Positions 46,597-55,935 are shown, numbered from the stretch's first letter. The stretch: 64,000 bases of DNA from Staphylococcus durrellii (GCF_015594545.1 NZ_JADIIO010000001.1:248001-312000); one strand, 5' to 3'. The notes: generated from the sequence alone by a model not told the origin. Translations and numbers: made by a program.

Positions 46597-47385
46597 ATGA
46601 CAATTGTAGTGTTAATCATTATCGGAATGATTTCAGCTATTATCGGTTCATTAATCGGAGTCGGTGGCGGTATAATCATCGTACCTACATTAGTTTATTT
46701 GGGTTCTAAAACGGATTTACTTACAGGCATAACAACACAAACGGCTGTCGGTATTTCCTCATTGACATTAGTCTTTACTGGGCTTTTTTCGATGATAGGC
46801 TATCGTAAGAAAGGGAAAAATACGATTGATTTTAAAAACGGTATCCTTTTTTCGATAGGAATAATTCCTGGATCTTTAGTGGGCGCATATTTAAGTCGTT
46901 TTTTAAATGACGTTTATTTTAATATTATTTTTGGAATTTTTTTATTTTTAATATCAATCGTCTTAATGATTAAGGACTACTTAGCTGCTAAAAAATCTTC
47001 AGACGCAGAAAAAAAGGTCAATACGCCTATAGCGATAATCTTCTCGTTCTTTGTGGGTATTAGTGCTGGTCTCTTCGGTATTGGAGGAGGCGTCTTAATG
47101 ACTCCACTAATGATTATTGCATTTAATTTTTCTCCTCACGTAGCAGTTGCGACGAGTATGATTATTATCTTCACTTCAAGTCTAGCAAGCACTTTAGGCC
47201 ACGTCGTACAAGGACATGTTATTTGGCATTATGGCCTTGTACTTATTATTGCGAGCTATATAGGGACTAAAATTGGTGTTAAAATAAATCGCAGTATTGA
47301 TTCTGCAAAACTGTCCAACTTACTTAAAATCGTGTTAATTATAATTAGTATTTATTTAATTTATAAAGGTATCACTGGACTCTAA
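46597..47385 (+). CDS. TSUP (TauE/SafE) permease
   Basis: A 262-residue membrane protein with eight helices. The two family repeats read GSLIGVGGGIIIVPTLVYL and GISAGLFGIGGGVLMTPLMI. It belongs to the same superfamily as the permease in the cys operon but to the YfcA/YunE-like branch, and stands alone. Anion or organosulfur transport is likely; direction and substrate unknown. AAAGGTG ribosome site. Confidence 0.85.
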   Translation: MTIVVLIIIGMISAIIGSLIGVGGGIIIVPTLVYLGSKTDLLTGITTQTAVGISSLTLVFTGLFSMIGYRKKGKNTIDFKNGILFSIGIIPGSLVGAYLSRFLNDVYFNIIFGIFLFLISIVLMIKDYLAAKKSSDAEKKVNTPIAIIFSFFVGISAGLFGIGGGVLMTPLMIIAFNFSPHVAVATSMIIIFTSSLASTLGHVVQGHVIWHYGLVLIIASYIGTKIGVKINRSIDSAKLSNLLKIVLIIISIYLIYKGITGL

Positions 47386-47522
47386 TAAGAGAAAAGTATA
47401 CATAATTAGAAGAAAAATTTTAAAAGTGAGCTTAAATCATTGCAATATTCCATAGATATAATTATTATACTCTATATGGAATTAAATTAAGTGTAATTTA
47501 TTATTAGAAAGAAGGAAGTAAA

Positions 47523-48152
47523 GTGACAGTAAATAATAGTTTCAGTGAAATATTAACTGGTAGAAAATCAATAAAATTGTTTGATGAAAATTATAAAATC
47601 CCTCATGAAGAAATGGAAGAAATGATTCGTAAAGCTACAATGGCACCTTCATCAGTTAACTTACAACCTTGGAGATTTGCGGTAGTTGAAAGTGACGAAG
47701 GAAAAGAAAAATTACGTCCATTAGTGCAATTCAATACAAACCAAAATGATACTTCTTCAGCAATGGTAGTCATTTTTGGAGATATGAAAAGTCATGAAAA
47801 CGGGGAATTTATTTATTCACAAGCGGTAGAAAATAATTTAATGCCTGCAGATGTTAAAGAACAAGTGTTAACTAAAATTAATGAAATATATAATACTTAT
47901 ACAAATGAAAAAATGAATGACGTTGTTAAAATTGATAGTAGTTTAGCAGCTATGCAATTTATGTTAGTAGCGAAAGAACATGGTTATGATACTAACCCGA
48001 TTGGTGGTTTTGAAGAGGATCAAATCGCTGAAGTATTAGATTTAGACCCTGATCGTTATGTGCCAGTAGTTATCATTGCTATTGGTAAGGCAGCAAGAGA
48101 GGCACGTGGTTCTTATAGAATGCCTGTAGATAAAGTTATGCAATATGTATAA
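47523..48152 (+). CDS. Nitroreductase-family FMN oxidoreductase
   Basis: A 209-residue protein of the NfsB/YodC-like nitroreductase family, a homodimeric FMN enzyme using NAD(P)H. N-terminal FMN-binding RKSIKLFDENYKI and the APSSVNLQPWRF motif are seen, with IGGFEEDQIAEVL and VPVVIIAIGKA near the end. GTG start 47523 after GAAGGAAG. Natural substrates are probably quinones or oxidised metabolites. Confidence 0.88.
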   Translation: MTVNNSFSEILTGRKSIKLFDENYKIPHEEMEEMIRKATMAPSSVNLQPWRFAVVESDEGKEKLRPLVQFNTNQNDTSSAMVVIFGDMKSHENGEFIYSQAVENNLMPADVKEQVLTKINEIYNTYTNEKMNDVVKIDSSLAAMQFMLVAKEHGYDTNPIGGFEEDQIAEVLDLDPDRYVPVVIIAIGKAAREARGSYRMPVDKVMQYV

Positions 48153-48158
48153 TATAAA

Positions 48159-48202
48159 AAGAAGGCTATAATCCTCATAAAAAGGGTTATAGCCTTTCTT
48201 TT
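48159..48202. terminator. Bidirectional terminator between nitroreductase and amidohydrolase
   Basis: GAAGGCTATAATCC (48161-48174) pairs with GGGTTATAGCCTTTC (48184-48198); A run before and T run after serve the two convergent genes. Confidence 0.85.
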
Positions 48203-48206
48203 ATTT

Positions 48207-49391
48207 TTATAATCTGTCTAGTAAAACATCTGTAATAGATTTAGCAGCTACTAGTAAGCAATCTTCATTTACATCAAATTTAGGGTGATGGTTCATATAA
48301 GGTTCGTCTACATCATACGGTTTGCTGCCGACAATATAAAACGTACCAGGTATTTGTTGAAGATAATAAGCGAAATCTTCGGAACCAGTAGCCGGCGGCA
48401 TTTCCATAAGGTGTTGGAAGTAGTCTCCTTGGCTTTCAGATAAGACACGTGCTACATTGTCGGTCTCAGTTGGATGATTGTATAACACAGGATAACCAAA
48501 TGTATAGTCTAAATCATATGTGACATCGAAACCAAGCGCTACACTTTGAGCTATTTTATCAATTTCTTGATACATAAATTGCTCTAAATCTGCATCCAAA
48601 TAACGTGCTGTACCTTTAATCGTAACAGAATCTTGTATAACATTACTTGCGCCTGGAGCTTCAAATGCACCAATTGTAACGACGCCCGTTTGAAGTGGAT
48701 CAATTCTACGAGAAACTATAGTTTGTATAGCATTGACGAAATTTGTACCGGCAACGATAGCATCGTGTGTTTTATGAGGACTTGCCGCATGTCCACCTAG
48801 ACCATTAATTTTAAGCGTGAACGTTGAACTGCCAGAAAAAGCATTGTTTTTATTATAAAGAATCGTATCAGGGGTTACGGCAGGGACGATATGAATACCA
48901 TATACTTCATCTAAATCATTTAAGGCACCTGAATTTATGATTTGTTGTGCGCCACCAGGTGGTTGTTCTTCGGCATGTTGGTGAATAATTTTAATTTTAC
49001 CAGTTAGTTGCCCCTTAACTTCGATTAATGCATCTGCTACTCCTAGTAAATATGCTGTGTGTGCATCATGACCACATGCATGCATAACACCTTCATTTTC
49101 TGATTTGAATGGTACATCCGTTTCTTCATTGATAGGTAAAGCATCAAAGTCAGCACGTAAACCAATTGTCTTACCAGGCTTCCCACTGTCGATTTCTACT
49201 ATTATTGCGTGAGCATCTTGTACGGGTTGCGTTACCTTTACATCTTTTCCATCATAAAAAGATTTTATATACTTAGCGGTATTTTCTTCTTGAAATGATA
49301 ATTCTGGGTGACGGTGTAAATGACGACGATGGTCGATCATCTCTTGTTCTTTAGTTTCTAAGATTTGAAATAATTGCTCTTTTAAATTCAT
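48207..49391 (-). CDS. M20D amidohydrolase (N-acyl amino acid/hippurate hydrolase type)
   Basis: A 394-residue metallo-amidase. Family motifs: RHLHRHPELSFQEENTA, LRADFDALPI, HACGHDAHTAYLLG and HAEEQPPGGAQ, all typical of IAA-amino-acid/N-acetyl-diaminopimelate/hippurate hydrolases. It cleaves N-acyl amino acids. ATG 49391 gives the normal N-terminus (MNLKEQLFQ); a longer frame from 49454 has no ribosome site and adds a nonconserved segment. Monocistronic; physiological substrate unknown. Confidence 0.87.
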   Translation of the reverse strand: MNLKEQLFQILETKEQEMIDHRRHLHRHPELSFQEENTAKYIKSFYDGKDVKVTQPVQDAHAIIVEIDSGKPGKTIGLRADFDALPINEETDVPFKSENEGVMHACGHDAHTAYLLGVADALIEVKGQLTGKIKIIHQHAEEQPPGGAQQIINSGALNDLDEVYGIHIVPAVTPDTILYNKNNAFSGSSTFTLKINGLGGHAASPHKTHDAIVAGTNFVNAIQTIVSRRIDPLQTGVVTIGAFEAPGASNVIQDSVTIKGTARYLDADLEQFMYQEIDKIAQSVALGFDVTYDLDYTFGYPVLYNHPTETDNVARVLSESQGDYFQHLMEMPPATGSEDFAYYLQQIPGTFYIVGSKPYDVDEPYMNHHPKFDVNEDCLLVAAKSITDVLLDRL

Positions 49392-49738
49392 AAACATACA
49401 CTTCTTTCTTAAATTTAATAGAAGTCCTCTAATATAGATGAATACTTTATTCATATTATAAAATTAATCTCTTTTAAAGAATTTTAGATTAATTAAATAT
49501 ACAATTCAAATTAAATAGTAAAATATAGTAAAATAAAACTTTTGCATTTTAAAGTGTGAATCGTATTAAATAGAAGCGAATATAAGTATTATTAAATAAG
49601 CATACGAATATTATTTACTGATTTTCATAGTTTTTTTAGTTAGGAGAATATTTTATAGGTATATCATCTTATGTCTTTTCCAGGTCATCTTTAATTAAAG
49701 ACGATATTTGTTATAATTTGATTAAAGAAGGTGAGCAT
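49392..49738. other. Intergenic region, nothing recognised
   Basis: About 347 bp, very AT-rich, holding the promoters of the amidohydrolase and of the small membrane protein. No RNA motif or repeat seen. Confidence 0.5.
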
Positions 49739-49978
49739 ATGATAACAAAAGGTATTAAATTTTCTAATACTAAATTTATTTTTGATTGTATAGGCGTATT
49801 AGCTAGTATTGGTGTATTAATCGTCCTTGTTTTCAACGCATATGCAAGTTTTAGTGCCAATGGCAGTTCTGAATTTGGTATAAATATTGTTGGAAATCAG
49901 TTCATACTACTTAGCATTTTATGTGCACTCACCGTGATAAGTGCATTAAGTTCTTTCGTTTTAAAGAAAATAAAATAA
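49739..49978 (+). CDS. Small two-helix membrane protein, unknown function
   Basis: A 79-residue protein with two hydrophobic segments (about 18-42 and 56-74) joined by a short outside loop, and a basic C-terminus (LKKIK). ATG 49739 lies behind AAGGTG; the frame also opens at 49718 without a ribosome site. I do not recognise the family. It lies next to a structured repeat. Confidence 0.6.
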   Translation: MITKGIKFSNTKFIFDCIGVLASIGVLIVLVFNAYASFSANGSSEFGINIVGNQFILLSILCALTVISALSSFVLKKIK

Positions 49979-49992
49979 AATTAGCTTTGTAA

Positions 49993-50252
49993 CGATTTTG
50001 TATCGTGCTGACGCCTAGGGGAAGCGTATGAGTGAGAGACTACAGGATCGAACCATACCCCAGGCAAGCATGCACGACAAAATCGTAGGGAGCGGGACAA
50101 AAATCTTATTTTTATAAGAATATTTTGTAGTCCCGCCCCGGCAAGGATGACTAGAGTTGAAAGAAGCTTGATACAAGCGCATTTTCAAATCAGTCATCTA
50201 CTGCCCATATAAAAATAGAGCCTGAAGACAACGTTATGTCTCAGGCTCTTTA
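49993..50252 (+). repeat. Composite structured intergenic repeat, copy B (four hairpins)
   Basis: Four consecutive inverted repeats: (1) 49993-50085, outer arms CGATTTTGTATCGTGC / GCACGACAAAATCG and inner arms GCCT-GGGG-GTATG / CATAC-CCC-GGC; (2) 50092-50136, GCGGGAC / GTCCCGC; (3) 50146-50198, GATGACT / AGTCATC with inner TTGAAA-GCTTG; (4) 50217-50249, AGAGCCTGA / TCAGGCTCT followed by TT. Parts 3 and 4 recur inverted at 5415-5514. No coding frame is credible in it. It looks like a family of mobile or RNA-encoding intergenic elements. Confidence 0.75.
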
Positions 50253-50268
50253 ATAATTGAAAACCATA

Positions 50269-50469
50269 TTATGTTTTAGAACCTGCATGCATACCTTCTT
50301 TTCCGCCTTCCATAATAGCGTCTAGATGCAACAAGCCATCTACAATAAGCATACACACTAATATAATAAGTAGACCTAAAAACCAATCTTTGATAGTCAT
50401 TGGTGCTTTTCTACGGTAAAAATAAATACCTAATAATAGTCCGACGATAATCAGAACTAACGCGCTCAT
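50269..50469 (-). CDS. Small membrane protein, unknown function
   Basis: A 66-residue protein with two hydrophobic helices (residues 2-18 and 28-46) and a hydrophilic tail. The ATG follows AAAGGGCG at good distance, and the codon use is like the neighbours. I do not recognise a family. It faces away from the lar operon's end and directly follows the structured repeat on the other strand. Confidence 0.6.
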   Translation of the reverse strand: MSALVLIIVGLLLGIYFYRRKAPMTIKDWFLGLLIILVCMLIVDGLLHLDAIMEGGKEGMHAGSKT

Positions 50470-50566
50470 AACTATACGCCCTTTGATGTGATTCTTGTAA
50501 TTGTTGATCAGTGTAACATAGTTGAATTATTATTAAAGGGGAAGTTTGTTATAACGAAATTAAGTA

Positions 50567-51733
50567 TTATTTTAAATTTTCTATTTGGCTCATTACATGA
50601 TGGTAGATTTGTTGTAATGGTAATTGTGTATGATCTGCAATAGCTTGTAGATCACTAAATTCAGGTTTGGCTTTTATAACTTCGCCAGCTAATATACCTA
50701 ATTTAATCGTTACTTTACCATAATCTGTATCAAGTGTTGTAAAATCACGGTCTAAAATCGTTCTGCGTACGCTATAGCTTCTCACGCCTAAAGAACTTGT
50801 ATGGCGTAGTATATAATTTTCGAAGAAGCTTGCTTTTGATAGTGGACAAATTACAGATAGTTGTATTGCAGGTCTGCTTTTTTTCATCGTAATCGGTGTG
50901 TAGTAAACGTCTAGGGCACCTTGAGAAAGTGCGTCTTCAATAAAATGTCCAAGCACTTCCGGCGTCATATCATCTATTTGAGCTTCTAACACTTGCACGT
51001 AATCTTGTGTATTTTCATTTTCTTCAAACTGAATAATGCGTAATACATTTGGGAAATCAAAGTCTTTTGTGCCAGCCCCATAACCAATTTCGTTCATCGT
51101 GCATGCTGGTAGTGGGCCGAATTGAGTGGCTAAACTTTTGGCAAAGCCTGCTCCTGTCGGCGTGGTTATTTCACTAGCGACGTCCAACGAAGCGAGCGGT
51201 ATGCCTTTTAAGATTTCAGCGGTTGCAGGAGCTGGGACGGGATAAAGTCCATGTGCAATATTAACTTTGCCGTGTCCAGTTGGAATGGCCGAACAATAAA
51301 TATTATCAATATTTAAATCTTCAAGAGCTAAACAACTACCGATAATATCTATAATTGAATCCATTGCTCCTACTTCATGAAAGTGAACGTCAGCAACGGT
51401 CATACCATGTATTTTAGCCTCAGCTTCGGCAATGACATTAAAAATAGCAGTACTTCGGGATTTAACACGTTGTGATAATGTACTATTTTTAATCATGCTA
51501 AAAATGTGTTGCGCAGTACGATGGTGATGACTTTCTTCTATATTTATTGTTAAATGCTGTGCATTGATACCTTGTTTATTTACATGATTAAATGACAAAT
51601 CGAAAGTATCTAAGGGTAATTTAGATAATTCTTGTTTAATGTATTTAGGGTTTGCACCTAAGTCGATTAATCCTGCTAAAATCATGTCGCCAGCTATGCC
51701 GGCGTGGCAATCTAAATAAATGGCCTGTGACAT
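50567..51733 (-). CDS. larC: LarC, nickel-pincer cofactor nickel insertase
   Basis: A 388-residue protein (DUF111 family) that inserts nickel into the pincer nucleotide cofactor of lactate racemase, using CTP. Features: DCHAGIAGDMILAGL at the N-terminus, HFHEVGAMDSIIDIIG, and PTGAGFAKS. It is a single unbroken frame here, whereas in Lactobacillus larC is split by a programmed frameshift. Last gene of the lar operon; no clear terminator follows. Confidence 0.92.
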   Translation of the reverse strand: MSQAIYLDCHAGIAGDMILAGLIDLGANPKYIKQELSKLPLDTFDLSFNHVNKQGINAQHLTINIEESHHHRTAQHIFSMIKNSTLSQRVKSRSTAIFNVIAEAEAKIHGMTVADVHFHEVGAMDSIIDIIGSCLALEDLNIDNIYCSAIPTGHGKVNIAHGLYPVPAPATAEILKGIPLASLDVASEITTPTGAGFAKSLATQFGPLPACTMNEIGYGAGTKDFDFPNVLRIIQFEENENTQDYVQVLEAQIDDMTPEVLGHFIEDALSQGALDVYYTPITMKKSRPAIQLSVICPLSKASFFENYILRHTSSLGVRSYSVRRTILDRDFTTLDTDYGKVTIKLGILAGEVIKAKPEFSDLQAIADHTQLPLQQIYHHVMSQIENLK

Positions 51734-51748
51734 TTCAATCTCTCCATT

Positions 51749-52507
51749 CTAGTTTGTTTCGAGCATGTTGATGACCTGAGCAGCATTATAACCACCGCCG
51801 AAGCCATTATCAATATTTAATACACTTGTTCCGGGAGCACACGAATTAATCATTGATAACAGGGTGCTGACACCTGCTAAATTTGCACCATAGCCAATGC
51901 TCGTTGGAATAGCATATACAGGATGATTTACTAATCCTGAAATGACACTACATAATGCTCCTTCCATGCCAGCAACGACTACTGAAACTTTACTTTCTCT
52001 AATATCATCTATATTTTCGAACAGACGATGGATACCTGAGACGCCAACATCGTAAAAACGCTTGACGGTAACCCCCATAACTTCAGCTGTTATTGCTGCT
52101 TCTTCTGCAATATGAATGTCTGAAGTGCCAGCACTAATAATGGAAGCAACATAGTTAGATTTATTAATATTAGCGACAGGCGTACAAACGATTTGGGCGA
52201 TAGGGTGATGTTCTAAATCAGGATATATAGACAGTATGTGATTGGCTTTATCATCGTCAATACGAGTCACTAATATTGTTTGGTTATTATGATTTAAACT
52301 ATTAATAATTGAAGCGATTTGTTCGGGATTCTTGCCTTCACCAAAAATAACTTCTGGGAAGCCTTGTCTTTGGGGGCGGTGTAAATCGATTTTAGCAAAA
52401 CCCAAGTCATCATAATGTTTTAGTTTAGCCTGAGCAGCTGCGATAGATAGTTCATTTTGTTGTACCTTTGTTAATATTTCTTCAATATCGTTATTACTGT
52501 CTGACAT
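51749..52507 (-). CDS. larB: LarB, nicotinate adenine dinucleotide carboxylase/hydrolase
   Basis: A 252-residue protein with a PurE-like C-terminal domain (SAGTSDIHIAEEAAI near residue 125, then GMEGALCSVISGLV). It carboxylates and hydrolyses nicotinic acid adenine dinucleotide to start pincer-cofactor synthesis. ATG 52507 is preferred; a GTG at 52516 also fits the AAGGA site. Located 15 bp before larC and 22 bp after larE. Confidence 0.92.
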   Translation of the reverse strand: MSDSNNDIEEILTKVQQNELSIAAAQAKLKHYDDLGFAKIDLHRPQRQGFPEVIFGEGKNPEQIASIINSLNHNNQTILVTRIDDDKANHILSIYPDLEHHPIAQIVCTPVANINKSNYVASIISAGTSDIHIAEEAAITAEVMGVTVKRFYDVGVSGIHRLFENIDDIRESKVSVVVAGMEGALCSVISGLVNHPVYAIPTSIGYGANLAGVSTLLSMINSCAPGTSVLNIDNGFGGGYNAAQVINMLETN

Positions 52508-52529
52508 TCTAAACACTGTCCTTCACTAT

Positions 52530-53351
52530 TTAATTTGTTGTTTCTGTTGTGAGTACTTCATTCATACTACCTGTGCGATAGCCTTCAAGGTCAAGTGTGA
52601 CATAGTCAAAATCAAGTGATTTTAAATAATCGATAATAAGTCTGCGATGTTGAATCAATTGTGAAATATCATCTTCAGGGACTTCAATTCGAGCAATATT
52701 GTTATGGTAACGTACGCGAACATTATTAATATTTAAACTTAAAATAAATTTTTCAGCTTCGTTAATTTTGTTAATTTTCGTCTCGTCCAAAGTTTCGCCA
52801 TAAGGCACACGAGAAGCCAAACTACATAGGGCAGGTTTGTTCCATACTGGTAAGTCTAACTGCTTACTTAAGTGACGTATATCTTCTTTATATAGACCTA
52901 CTTCTTGTAAAATACTTCTAATACCTAGCTCGTCACGTGCTTGTAGACCTGGACGGAAGTCATCGTTATCATCCATTATCATGCCGTCTAATACATAGCT
53001 AAAATGATAAGCCTCTTTAATGCTTTCTACCTTTTTATATAGTAGTAGTTTACTGTAATACCAACTTTTAGGAGTATTTTTAACGATATGGCGATCTTCA
53101 AGTTCTGAAATTTTTGTTTTGAGAATATGCGCACCTAATTGATGACCTAAGTTGATAGCTTCATCAAATTCTTCGCTTCTAAATAGTTCAGATTCTACTA
53201 CTACACCGATGACGTTATTTTCGCCAAGTACATCTAGTGCTTTCTTCAATACAAGCGTACTATCTACACCTCCCGAAAAGGCTACAACTACTTTCTTCAT
53301 TTCTTTTAAAGTTTTTTCGAGTTGCTGTTCTTTTTCTTTTAATGTCAACAT
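52530..53351 (-). CDS. larE: LarE, sulfur transferase for the nickel-pincer cofactor
   Basis: A 273-residue PP-loop ATPase. The PP-loop motif AFSGGVDST is near residue 25, and the sacrificial cysteine region is KPALCSLASRVPYG (near residue 175). A single Cys there marks the sacrificial type that loses its own sulfur, converting to dehydroalanine. AAAAGGAG ribosome site. Between larA and larB. Confidence 0.92.
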   Translation of the reverse strand: MLTLKEKEQQLEKTLKEMKKVVVAFSGGVDSTLVLKKALDVLGENNVIGVVVESELFRSEEFDEAINLGHQLGAHILKTKISELEDRHIVKNTPKSWYYSKLLLYKKVESIKEAYHFSYVLDGMIMDDNDDFRPGLQARDELGIRSILQEVGLYKEDIRHLSKQLDLPVWNKPALCSLASRVPYGETLDETKINKINEAEKFILSLNINNVRVRYHNNIARIEVPEDDISQLIQHRRLIIDYLKSLDFDYVTLDLEGYRTGSMNEVLTTETTN

Positions 53352-53368
53352 AATTAATCATTCTCCTT

Positions 53369-54631
53369 TTAAGATTCAACGTAAGGTATTGTTAATGGGC
53401 CTTGTGGCATAACGCCTATAGTTAAAGGTCTACCATGTGATTTTTCTAATGATTTGAGTGTTTCTTCTATATTTGATGTGGGGTTTAACATAGCTTCTTC
53501 TAATTGTTGATCAGTTAGTTTGGAATATACATAAACATTTGCAAATACTTGGATGCTTGCCTGTTTTTGTACTTGCCATTGATCCATTTCTGCAAAATCA
53601 GGGTCATGAATCATATCTAATAGGGCTTGTGGTGATTCGGCACGTTTAAATATTTCGGCGAATTTACCATGATCAGGTAATCCATCAGCACATTCGGATA
53701 CCATAATTATGGTGCCACCTTCTTTAACAATTTTATGTGCAGCACTCATCCCTTTAACCGTTTGGTATAAATTTTGGTCTAGAGGATATCCTGAATTAGA
53801 AGCTATAACGACGTCGAAGCGGTCTTCACAACGAAACATGGCATGCTCTTTTACATATGCACAGCCCACATCATGCGCCTCGTATAATTCACCTGCAAAG
53901 ACTTGTGTAATTAATTTATTTTTATTTAATGCTACGTTGAGCATAAAGTCTGGTTTACACATGGCGTTGATTTCACGCGTCATATTTTGCAATGGATTAT
54001 CTTCCATGTTGCCCCATGTCGAACGTATATCACCAATCATGCGCGCATTATGAAACGTCATTATCGTTTCAATACCGGCAATGCCAGGCATAATTCCTTT
54101 AGGTCCACCGGAGAAACCTGCGAAAAAATGAGGTTCTATAAAGCCAGTAACAATTTTGAAATCTGAGTCAACATAGTCTTTATTCAAATAGACATCGCAA
54201 CCATATTCACTGTGACCGACTTTTACTAATGAATCTTTATCGTGACAGTGATTATGCACAATTTTTATGTTATCTACGATATCTTTCCCTAACATTTGAA
54301 TAAGTTCTTCACGTGTTTGATCTCGATGTGTTCCTGTACCATTAATAATGACAAAGTTTTCACGAGGTACGTGAGATAACGCCTCTAAAATACATGGTAC
54401 TAATATATGGTTTGGTGTAGGGCGTGTAATGTCACTAATAACGATAGACACCGTGTCATCAGACTTAACCATTTCTTTTAATGGTGGTGTGCCGATAGGG
54501 TCTGCTAAAACGGATTTTATTGCAGTTACATCATCATCTAACGGTGTTATGTCTTGGGGTTCGATCAATGTACTATTATCAGGTACTTCAACTTCAATAT
54601 TTGATTCTCCGTATAAAAGTACTGTTTTCAA
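53369..54631 (-). CDS. larA: LarA, nickel-dependent lactate racemase
   Basis: A 420-residue racemase interconverting D- and L-lactate with a covalently bound nickel-pincer nucleotide. Catalytic His in GTGTHRDQT (near 107), second His in IEPHFFAGFSGG and cofactor-binding Lys in SGGPKGIMPG (near 180-190) are present. TTG 54631 behind TTGGAGTG is the start; the longer frame from 54691 crosses the promoter and cre site. First gene of larA-larE-larB-larC. The lactate utilisation context is not otherwise in the window. Confidence 0.93.
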   Translation of the reverse strand: MKTVLLYGESNIEVEVPDNSTLIEPQDITPLDDDVTAIKSVLADPIGTPPLKEMVKSDDTVSIVISDITRPTPNHILVPCILEALSHVPRENFVIINGTGTHRDQTREELIQMLGKDIVDNIKIVHNHCHDKDSLVKVGHSEYGCDVYLNKDYVDSDFKIVTGFIEPHFFAGFSGGPKGIMPGIAGIETIMTFHNARMIGDIRSTWGNMEDNPLQNMTREINAMCKPDFMLNVALNKNKLITQVFAGELYEAHDVGCAYVKEHAMFRCEDRFDVVIASNSGYPLDQNLYQTVKGMSAAHKIVKEGGTIIMVSECADGLPDHGKFAEIFKRAESPQALLDMIHDPDFAEMDQWQVQKQASIQVFANVYVYSKLTDQQLEEAMLNPTSNIEETLKSLEKSHGRPLTIGVMPQGPLTIPYVES

Positions 54632-54676
54632 AATAATCACTCCAATTACAATTGAAAAGCATATATTTATTTTATT

Positions 54677-54718
54677 TGTAAGCACTTTCATTATAATACG
54701 AAAAACGCGAATTTAAAA
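54677..54718 (-). promoter_or_regulatory. lar promoter with cre site abutting the -10 box
   Basis: TATAAT (complement of 54690-54695) with a weak -35 near 54713-54718. TGTAAGCACTTTCA at 54677-54690 matches the CcpA consensus with one mismatch and overlaps the end of the -10 box, so CcpA binding should block initiation. Confidence 0.65.
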
Positions 54719-54783
54719 ATATAGTAAGCATTTGCTAGCATTACGACTAAAATAATTACTTGAATTTAAGTTTATGAAAGTAA

Positions 54784-54821
54784 TTGTGTTCAATTTTTTG
54801 GAACATTTTATTGAATCACAA
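54784..54821. promoter_or_regulatory. Inverted repeat between larA and coaA
   Basis: TTGTG-TTCAAT pairs with ATTGA-AT-CACAA around a 16-nt centre, in the divergent promoter region. Operator or cruciform; no regulator assigned. Confidence 0.35.
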
Positions 54822-54921
54822 TAAATCTTGAATTATACTAGGTGAGATTATTGAATGAATGCGTTCAAAACTTCAGCGCTAAATATACATAGTAACGTGT
54901 TGTTTAAAAGGAGATATTAAT

Positions 54922-55821
54922 GTGGAATTTTCAAAGAAGCAATGGGGAAATATAGAAAGCTCAGTAGATATAAATTTAGAAGATATCGATTTTGAAAGTT
55001 TATTAAGTTTAAATGACTATGCTACAAAACAAGAGATTAAAGCCTTATACTTTCCATTAATTGAGTTATTGAGTGAAAAAACGAGAAGACATAAAGATTA
55101 TATTACATATATTCAACAGAAAATTGTAGATCGTAAACGTACGATACCTTTTGTGATAGGGGTTTCTGGTGGCGTTGCTGCCGGTAAGAGTACAGTTGCG
55201 CGTTTGTTAGCCGAATTGTTAAGTAAACATAATCCTGATTGGAACGTTGATTTAATTACGACAGATGGTTATATTTTGCCGAAAAAAGAGCTATTGGCAC
55301 AAGGTATTATGTCGAAAAAGGGATTTCCTGAAAGCTACGAATCAAACACGTTGATACAACATTTAAAAAGTATAAAAGATGGCGAAAACGTACCAACTTA
55401 TACGTATTCACATTTAACATATGACCGTTTAAAAGATGATTATCACTATGTAGACCAGCCGGATATATTAATTATTGAAGGCGTAAATATATTCCAAGTA
55501 CATGGACACGCAGAGCAATTAGTAAGTGATTATATTGATTATAAAATTTTCTTAGACGTTTCTTTAGATTTAATGAAATCATGGTATATTCAAAGATTTT
55601 TGAAATTACAACAAAGTGCATTCCAAAAGCCAGAATCTCATTTTTATCAATATAAAAACTTAACTCAACATGAAGCGGTTAAATTGGCGACGCAACTATG
55701 GAATGATATTAATGAGCCTAATGTTATAAATAATATTTATCCGACTAAAAGTAGAGCGGATTTAATATTACATAAGGCTGAAAATCATACGATTGATAAT
55801 TTAATATTTAATCAATTTTAA
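54922..55821 (+). CDS. coaA: Type I pantothenate kinase
   Basis: A 299-residue P-loop kinase that phosphorylates pantothenate, the first step of CoA synthesis. Walker A GGVAAGKST is near residue 88; TTDGYILP, ESYESNTLIQHL and the ADLILHK C-terminal motif follow the CoaA pattern. GTG start after AAAGGAG. S. aureus relies on a type II enzyme (CoaW), so a type I kinase here is notable. Monocistronic, with its own terminator. Confidence 0.92.
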   Translation: MEFSKKQWGNIESSVDINLEDIDFESLLSLNDYATKQEIKALYFPLIELLSEKTRRHKDYITYIQQKIVDRKRTIPFVIGVSGGVAAGKSTVARLLAELLSKHNPDWNVDLITTDGYILPKKELLAQGIMSKKGFPESYESNTLIQHLKSIKDGENVPTYTYSHLTYDRLKDDYHYVDQPDILIIEGVNIFQVHGHAEQLVSDYIDYKIFLDVSLDLMKSWYIQRFLKLQQSAFQKPESHFYQYKNLTQHEAVKLATQLWNDINEPNVINNIYPTKSRADLILHKAENHTIDNLIFNQF

Positions 55822-55852
55822 TAAAAAATAAAAATACAATAATTTCCAGTAG

Positions 55853-55884
55853 CCTAACAGAATTAACTTTCTGTTAGGTTTTTT
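55853..55884 (+). terminator. Terminator of coaA
   Basis: CCTAACAG (55853-55860) pairs with CTGTTAGG (55871-55878), followed by six T. Confidence 0.85.
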
Positions 55885-55935
55885 GCGTTAAATGTTGATA
55901 TAGCGCCATTTATCTATAAAGCAATAAAAAAATAA

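Noticed and set aside
50015-50197. 60-residue minus-strand frame
   Set aside because: Lies wholly within the structured repeat; frame is incidental.
54632-54691. N-terminal extension of LarA from ATG 54691
   Set aside because: It would begin in the -10/cre region; TTG 54631 has a proper ribosome site and the normal family N-terminus.
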